Position numbers and translations under genes: made by a program
The notes under the pieces: model-generated
Seen by the model: the letters and a program-made list of their open reading frames with translations, nothing else
Databases searched by the model: none
What the model was told of the DNA's origin: nothing
Source of the DNA: Streptomyces rubellomurinus
GTDB taxonomy: Bacteria; Actinomycetota; Actinomycetes; Streptomycetales; Streptomycetaceae
Direction: 5' to 3'
NCBI RefSeq assembly: GCF_000961885.1
Contig: NZ_JZKH01000123.1
Coordinates: 1-18,880, forward strand
Length of the DNA stretch: 18,880 bases
Shown here: piece after piece, positions 16,401-18,880 of the stretch
How positions within the stretch are numbered: the first letter of the stretch is position 1
How the letters are laid out: each line of letters begins with the position of its first letter

Positions 16401-16813
16401 CGTTCGAAGGCCTCCCAGGAGGTCTCCAGCACCAGCCGCTGCTGCGGGTCCATCGCCAGCGCCTCGCGCGGCGAGATGCCGAAGAAGCCCGCGTCGAACT
16501 CGGCGGCGCCGTCGACGAATCCGCCCGCGCGCACGTAGGTCGTCCCCTGTCGGTCCGGGTCCGGGTCGTACAGGGCCGCCACGTCCCAGCCGCGATCGGT
16601 GGGGAACTCGCCGATGGCGTCCGTGCCTTCGGCCACCAGGCGCCACAGCTCTTCGGGCGAGCTGACGCCGCCCGGGTAGCGGCAGGCCATGCCGACGATC
16701 GCGACCGGCTCGTTCGCCCGCGCCTCCACGGCCTGCAGGCGCTGGCGCGTCTGCCGCAGATCGGTGGTGACGAGCTTCAAGTACTCCCGGAGCTTCTCCT
16801 CGTTGCTAGGCAT
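7451..16813 (-). CDS. Type I PKS subunit, bimodular KS-AT-KR-ACP-KS-AT-KR(inactive)-ACP
   Basis: This complete 3120-residue protein performs two chain extensions. Module 1: docking helix 1-32; KS 35-460 (Cys207, His342, His382); AT 573-863 (Ser661 in GHSQGE, YASH 757-760); KR about 977-1417 with GGTGVVG, Trp1307, His1312 and Tyr1315; ACP 1445-1527 (Ser1489). An Ala-rich linker (1528-1551) joins module 2: KS 1553-1978 (Cys1724, His1859, His1899); AT 2081-2372 (Ser2170, YASH 2266-2269); KR about 2480-2932; ACP 2955-3037 (Ser3000); docking tail 3046-3120. Both ATs predict methylmalonyl-CoA. KR1 has the A2 fingerprint (Trp and His, no LDD), predicting an epimerised methyl and a 3S hydroxyl. KR2 has Phe2823 where the catalytic Tyr belongs, so a ketone is expected from module 2. 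The two KR regions resemble each other closely, which suggests duplication within the gene. The ATG at 16813 has a strong ribosome binding site and starts the conserved docking helix. Confidence 0.97.
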   Translation of the reverse strand: MPSNEEKLREYLKLVTTDLRQTRQRLQAVEARANEPVAIVGMACRYPGGVSSPEELWRLVAEGTDAIGEFPTDRGWDVAALYDPDPDRQGTTYVRAGGFVDGAAEFDAGFFGISPREALAMDPQQRLVLETSWEAFERAGIDPTALAGSPTGVFLGAGTSGYLVGMQPLPEGVETYALTGNAASVLSGRVAYTLGLEGPAITADTACSSSLVALHLAAQALRSGECTLALAGGVTLMPTPRLFVDFSRQRGLSPDGRCKAFAAGADGTGWAEGAGVLLLERLSDARRLGHPVLAVLRGSATNQDGASSGLTAPNGPSQQRVIEAALANARLSAGQVDAVEAHGTGTALGDPIEAQALIATYGRAHSADRPLRLGSIKSNIGHSAAAAGVAGVIKMVMALRHGLLPRTLHVDEPTREVDWSAGTVRLLTEPVAWPSGGEPRRAGVSSFGISGTNAHVIVEEAPAVERPEPEPGSEPAPGGSRPPLLRSPVLPWVVSARSEAALAAQAGRLASWAAADPAATAHALATGRAALDHRAVAIGAGSEELRAALRSLAAGAPAANAVAGVAGAGRKVAFVFPGQGAQWVGMGAELLDTAPVFAARIAECEAVLAPHVDWSLTEVLRGGAGLDRVDVVQPVLWAVMVSLAALWRAAGVEPAAVVGHSQGEIAAACVAGALSLEDGARVVALRSRALLALSGRGGMVSLPLPAEEVERLLEPYGGRISIAALNGPSTTVVSGDADALERLLAEHERARRIDVDYASHSAHVEQIRDELVAVLAGITPRTAEIPFHSTVTGGEVDTATLDAAYWYANLRRPVRFAPVVEALAGRGFGAFVEVSAHPVVTGGVGECVERAGSRAVALGTLRREEGGPERFLLSLARAWTAGAPVDWRTVLPADAALVDLPTYAFQRERYWITAPFVAPGEGTDAAEARFWAAVEGEDLAALEQLLPVDGPGWGEVLPELAAWRRGRRERSVLDSWRYRVVWRPVPKATAPGPAADGPDGRWLVLAPPGVGADVLAGRAERVEVRTPDREGLARLLPDAADGVAGVVSLLDAPGTLSLLQAMADAGVDAPLWCVTRGAVSVGTGDRVTSPEQAQLWGLGRVAALEFPHRWGGLVDLPDEGPADLAPVLAAAAAAGEDQLAVRPTGTYVRRLVRAPLAAGPAARAWTPTGTVLVTGGTGVVGAEVARWLAARGAERLVLLSRRGPAAPGAPELLAELRAAGAQAEIVACDVTDRAALAARLDGLAAAGTPVRTAVHTAARIELAALRDTAPDRYRAIVAAKLGGAAHLDELLDPAAELVLFSSVTGVWGSGDHGAYAAANAHLDALAERRHAAGRRTVSIAWGVWDAHNERDTADTARRRAVTARAGERGLPLMDPALACAALQQVLDRDDATIAVARVDWPRFTALYTSARPTRLLAELPEAAQPDPRDPAGFPSRADELRARLTALPAARQQHELREFVRDHAAAVLGHRGTGALDPHRPFRELGFDSVTAVELRTRLAGATGLALPATLVFDHPTPAAVGARLGALLLGDAAPESAAAAAAPVAGGPAPDEPIAIVGMACRYPGAASPDELWRLLAEGGDAIGPLPDGRGWSLDALHDPDPDRTGRSYVRTGGFLADADRFDAAFFGISPREALAMDPQQRLLLETSWEAVEHAGIDPTGLRGSRTGTFVGANQPEYGVAGQALPAEHEGHLLTGASASVVSGRVAYALGLEGPAVTVETACSSSLVALHLAAQSLRTGECTMALAGGVSVLATPTAFIGFSRQRGLAPDGRCKAFADGADGMGLAEGVGVLLLERLSDARRNGHRVLAVIRGSATNQDGASNGLAAPNGPAQQRVIEQALANAELTADQIDAVEAHGTGTRLGDPIEAQALLATYGRGRPAERPVRLGSVKSNIGHTQAASGIAGVIKMVLALRRGVLPRTLHADRPTGEVDWTAGAVALLTEPVDWPRGERPRRAGVSSFGLSGTNAHVILEEAPPAERRDRPEEEAAEPVLRTPVLPWPISAKSRPALADQARRLAARTARTATDPADLAHSLATTRAALDHRAVLVGGDPAGLRALADGAPAAGLVTGTAGDGRVVFVFPGQGSQWVGMGVELLDAAPVFAARIAACEAALAPYVDWSLTDVLRGGAGLERVDVVQPVLWAVMVSLAGLWQSAGVEPAAVVGHSQGEIAAACVAGALSLEDGARVVALRSRALLALSGKGGMVSLPLPADDAATLLEPYGGRISIAALNGPSSTVVSGDADALEHLLAEHERARRIDVDYASHCAHVEAIRDELLTALAGITPRAADIPFHSTVTGGELDTTALDAGYWYANLRNPVRFADVVGGLLDDGVGVFVEASAHPVVTVGIGELIAQRGTPAAALGTLRREDGGPQRVLLSLAEAWVHGAAVDWRRVLPGDARVVDLPTYPFQRERYWLAPQPAADAAEAEFWAAVERGDLAALERVVPAGGSGWGTVAAGLAAWRRSRRERAAHGSRRYRVEWHRLAEPRTDVGLAGRWLVLAPTGAGKDLLPAYAERIEVDAADRDSLARALREAIEGGEAVAGLVSLLDAPGVLALLQAAADAEVDAPLWCVTRGAVSVGADDRPASPAQAQIWGLGRVAALELPHRWGGLIDLPEDGTEPDTDLAAVLAAAADEGEDQLAVRPTGTYVRRLVRADPAIGDAGAAEAWTPAGTVLVTGGTGAVGATVARWLAERGAEHLVLLSRRGPAAPGAPELLADLRAAGAEAEILACDVTDRDALADRLARLAAAGTPVRTAVHAASAVELEPLTRTPADRFARIVATKAAGADHLDELLDPDATLVLFSSVTAVTGSGDHGAFAAANAHLDALAERRHADGRRALSVAWGVWDLVNEHDDPAVTERRRAANRRAGARGLPPTDPASGCAELGRLLGRLDAGRHPVAVVAEIDWSRFLELFTSARPSRLFAALPDVRTAAPPQPSAEQSAGLRRRLSGASGAERERLLLELVRGHAAAALGHGGAGSVAADRPFRELGFDSLLAVQLRTSLTAATGVTLPPTLVFDHPTPAAVAAHLLDALAPDAAAPGPVLAELDRLEAAFARHAPDGGDRPLIAKRLRALLRQYTGGPTDQDEPGAADDLSTTGMTEIFDLIDREFGSQ
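8249..8791 (-). other. Catalytically dead ketoreductase domain (Tyr to Phe) in module 2 of the bimodular PKS
   Basis: This is the catalytic half of the second KR (residues about 2675-2855). The cofactor loop GGTGAVG, the Lys in VATKAAG, the Ser in LFSS and the Asn in AANAH are all present. The catalytic tyrosine is Phe2823 (codon TTC, 8345-8347) in [12 protein letters not shown], where module 1 has [12 protein letters not shown]. The A-type Trp is also gone (AVTGSG against GVWGSG). The tyrosine protonates the alkoxide during reduction, so loss of reduction is expected. The same Tyr and Ser are known to serve KR epimerase activity, so this domain is probably neither reductase nor epimerase (C1-like). 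Confidence 0.88.
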
Positions 16814-16822
16814 CGAGAGCGA

Positions 16823-16832
16823 CCTTCTTCCC
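16823..16832 (-). promoter_or_regulatory. Ribosome binding site of the bimodular PKS gene
   Basis: The minus-strand sequence GGGAAGAAGG ends 9 bases before the ATG at 16813. It matches the purine-rich anti-16S consensus well and supports this start codon over later in-frame candidates. It lies in the 75 bp gap after the upstream PKS gene, where no terminator hairpin is apparent. Confidence 0.75.
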
Positions 16833-16850
16833 TGGGCACGTCGCGGGGAC

Positions 16851-16861
16851 TGAACGGTTCA
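16851..16861. repeat. 11-bp perfect inverted repeat in the intergenic gap
   Basis: TGAACGGTTCA has perfect 5-bp arms around one central base and lies 38 bases upstream of the bimodular gene's start. It is too short for a terminator. It could be a small operator, but in a GC-rich 75 bp gap it may be chance. Confidence 0.3.
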
Positions 16862-16888
16862 CTGGCGCCTGGGTGGTTGCGGCCTGGG

Positions 16889-18880
16889 TCATGGGCGCCC
16901 GAGCTCCTTGTCGATCAGGGCGAACATCTCGTCGTCGCTGGCCGCGCCGAGCCCGCCGCCGTCCGACCCGCCGGGCCCGTGCGTCCCGTCCGGCCCGTGC
17001 GTCCCGTCCGGCCCGCCCGCCGGGGCCGGGTCGGCCTCCACCTTCCAGAGCAGGGACCGGATCCGCCTGGCCAGCCGATCCCGGTGGTCGCTGTCGGCGG
17101 CCAGGGCGGCGACGGCCGCTTCGAGCCGGTCGAGCTCGTCCAGACCGGGCGCGGAGGGGGCGGTGCCGGCCGGCCGCAGCTCCTCGTGCACGTGCCCGGC
17201 GAGCGCGGCGGGGGCCGGGTAGTCGAAGATCAGGGTGGTCGGCAGGCGCAGGCCGGTGGCCCGCTGGAGCCGGTTGCGCAGCTCGACGGCGGTGAGCGAG
17301 TCGAAGCCCAACTCCAGGAAGCCGCGGTGCATGTCGACCGCGAGCGGGTCGCCGTGGCCGAGGACGGTGGCGGCGTGGCCGCGCACCAAGTCGTCCAGCA
17401 GCTCGCGCTGTTGGGCTTCTGGGAGTGCGGCGAGGCGGTGGGTGAGGGTGGTCGGGGACTCGGTGGTGCCGGTGGCGGCGGCGCGGCGGCGGGGTGCGCG
17501 CACGAGGCGGCTCAGGATCGGGGGCAGGTCGTCGCGGCGGGCCAACGCCACTGGATCGAGGCGGGCGGGGACGAGGACGGGCTCGTCGCGGCACAGAGCC
17601 GCGTCGAGGAGCGCAAGCCCTTCGTCGGCGCTCATCGGGCGGATGCCGGTACGGGCCATTCGGGCCAGGTCCGTCTCGGCCAGGCCGGCGGCCATGCCCG
17701 GGCCGTCCCACTGGCCCCAGGCCAGGGAGAGGGCGGGCAGGCCCTGGGCACGGCGGTCGGCCATCAGGGCGTCGAGCGCGGCGTTCGCGGACGCGTAGGC
17801 GCCCTGCCCGGCCGTGCCGAGGACACCGGCGACGGAGGAGAACACGACGAACGCGGCCAGGTCCAGGTGCCGGGTCGCCTCGTCCAGGTGGCGCACGGCG
17901 TCGACCTTCGGACGGCTCACCCGGGCCAGGCGCTCGGGCGTGAGCGCGGCCACCGTCGCGTCGTCCAGGACACCGGCGGTGTGCACGACCGCCGTCAGGC
18001 GCTCGCCGAGGGTCGCGACGAGGTGGCGGACGGCCTCGCGGTCGCTCACATCACAGGCGACGATGCTCACCTCGGCCCCGAGGGCGCGCAGGTCGCCGAC
18101 CAGGTCCGCCGCGCCCGGGGCGTCCGGGCCGCGACGGCTGGTCAGAACCAGCTCCCGGACGCCGTGGTGGGTGACGAGGTGGCGGGCCACCAGGGCGCCC
18201 AGGGCACCTGTCCCGCCGGTGACCAGCACGGTGCCGGCCGGCGGGATCGGGCGCGGGACCGTCAGCACGACCTTGCCGACATGCCGGGCCTGACTCATGT
18301 AACGGAGCGCCTCGCCCGCCCGGCGCACGTCCCACACCCGCACCGGCAGCGGCACGAGGACCCCCTGCTCGAACAGCTCGACGAGCCGCGCCAGCATCCC
18401 ACCGATCAACTCCGGGCCCGCGTCCAGCAGGTCGAACGGCCGGTAGACGATCCCATCGGCCGCCGCCCAGCCATCCGGACGAATGTCCGTCTTGCCCATC
18501 TCCAGGAACCGGCCACCCTCCCCCAGCAGCCGCGCCGAGGCGTCCACGAACTCACCCGCCAGCGAGTTCAACACCACATCCACCCCGCGACCACCCGACG
18601 CCGTACGGACCGTCTCCTCGAACGACAGATCCCGCGAGGAACCGATCTTGGCCGCGTCCACGCCGAGTCCTTCGACCACCGGCCACTTCGCCTCGCTCGC
18701 CGTCGCGAACACCTCCGCGCCCAGATGGCCCGCCAGCTGCACGGCCGCCATCCCCACCCCACCCGCCGCCGCGTGCACCAACACCGACTCACCCGACCGC
18801 AGCCCGCCGAGCTCCACCAGCCCGTAGAACGCCGTCAGGAACACCACCGGCACCGACGCCGCCCGCACGAACGACCACCC
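16889..18880 (-). CDS. Type I PKS subunit, C-terminal part (ER-KR-ACP-docking), cut by the right window edge
   Basis: The frame is open from the right edge (first residues GWSFVRAASVP) to a TGA at 16889-16891, giving 663 visible residues. The internal GTG at 18868 is not the start, because conserved ER sequence precedes it. Residues 1-212 (18880-18245) are the C-terminal half of an enoylreductase with the NADPH motif HAAAGGVGMAAVQLA and the Lys130 and Asp150 proposed as catalytic in modular PKS ERs. Residues 215-395 (18238-17696) are the KR catalytic half with GGTGALG, LDD 305-307 (B type, without Pro144, so B1-like), Lys325, Tyr362 and Asn366. The ACP is 490-567 (17413-17180) with Ser528. 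A helical dimerisation region, a Gly-rich linker with a repeated GPDGTH, and a terminal docking helix (DDEMFALIDKELG) follow. An ER normally goes with a DH upstream, so the module probably makes a methylene. Its extender unit cannot be read because the AT is outside the window. Confidence 0.96.
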   Translation of the reverse strand, partial: GWSFVRAASVPVVFLTAFYGLVELGGLRSGESVLVHAAAGGVGMAAVQLAGHLGAEVFATASEAKWPVVEGLGVDAAKIGSSRDLSFEETVRTASGGRGVDVVLNSLAGEFVDASARLLGEGGRFLEMGKTDIRPDGWAAADGIVYRPFDLLDAGPELIGGMLARLVELFEQGVLVPLPVRVWDVRRAGEALRYMSQARHVGKVVLTVPRPIPPAGTVLVTGGTGALGALVARHLVTHHGVRELVLTSRRGPDAPGAADLVGDLRALGAEVSIVACDVSDREAVRHLVATLGERLTAVVHTAGVLDDATVAALTPERLARVSRPKVDAVRHLDEATRHLDLAAFVVFSSVAGVLGTAGQGAYASANAALDALMADRRAQGLPALSLAWGQWDGPGMAAGLAETDLARMARTGIRPMSADEGLALLDAALCRDEPVLVPARLDPVALARRDDLPPILSRLVRAPRRRAAATGTTESPTTLTHRLAALPEAQQRELLDDLVRGHAATVLGHGDPLAVDMHRGFLELGFDSLTAVELRNRLQRATGLRLPTTLIFDYPAPAALAGHVHEELRPAGTAPSAPGLDELDRLEAAVAALAADSDHRDRLARRIRSLLWKVEADPAPAGGPDGTHGPDGTHGPGGSDGGGLGAASDDEMFALIDKELGRP
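16974..17009 (-). repeat. Two 18-bp tandem repeats encoding a Gly-rich linker before the docking helix
   Basis: Two perfect copies of GGCCCGTGCGTCCCGTCC lie head to tail, followed by a partial third. They encode a repeated GPDGTH in the flexible stretch between the post-ACP dimerisation helices and the final docking helix of the ER-containing subunit. This looks like in-frame slippage in a disordered linker. Confidence 0.88.

Noticed and set aside
16814..16888. A promoter or terminator between the first two genes
   Set aside because: The gap is 75 bp with only an 11-bp inverted repeat, no T-run after a hairpin and no clear -10/-35 pair. Co-transcription is the simpler reading.
18300..18302. 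A possible TTA codon (bldA-type control) in the ER-KR region
   Set aside because: The minus-strand TTA spans two codons (CGT TAC) and is out of frame. I noticed no in-frame TTA codon in the four genes, though I did not count exhaustively.

Overview
The window is one stretch of a type I modular polyketide synthase (PKS) locus from a high-GC actinomycete. Streptomyces or a close relative such as Kitasatospora is the likeliest host, judging by roughly 70-75% GC, the codon bias, the Shine-Dalgarno sites and the class 1 docking helices at protein ends. All four genes lie on the minus strand, so transcription runs from right to left. The first and last genes are cut by the window edges.

Layout in transcription order. 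(1) 18880-16889: the C-terminal end of a PKS subunit with partial ER, B-type KR, ACP and C-terminal docking region. This is the tail of a reducing module. (2) 16813-7451: a complete 3120-residue bimodular subunit, KS-AT-KR-ACP-KS-AT-KR-ACP. (3) 7418-2514: a complete 1634-residue monomodular subunit, KS-AT-KR-ACP. (4) 2517-1: the N-terminal docking helix, KS and most of the AT of the next subunit. Gaps are 75 bp and 32 bp, and genes 3 and 4 overlap by an ATGA stop/start, so the set looks like one co-transcribed and partly coupled operon. No gene-free stretch exceeds 75 bp, and I see no promoter, terminator, RNA gene or mobile element.

If the subunits act in gene order, which is usual but not proven, the growing chain leaves the reducing module and then passes through four modules whose ATs all carry methylmalonyl-CoA fingerprints (GHSQG and YASH). 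The KR fingerprints predict a hydroxyl (A2 type), an unreduced ketone, and a hydroxyl (A1-like) from three successive modules. The ketone prediction rests on a catalytic Tyr-to-Phe change in the second KR of the bimodular protein. The segment is therefore all-propionate, as in macrolides and polyethers. I cannot name the compound from sequence alone.

The most interesting points are this reduction-dead KR with an otherwise intact cofactor site, the unusual DTMCSSS active-site context of the last KS, an LDN/Trp hybrid fingerprint in the monomodular KR, the near-identical AT domains that suggest homogenisation, and three short in-frame tandem repeats placed exactly in linkers or docking regions. 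Nothing here suggests a new class of system. The novelty, if any, is in the product and in these domain variants.
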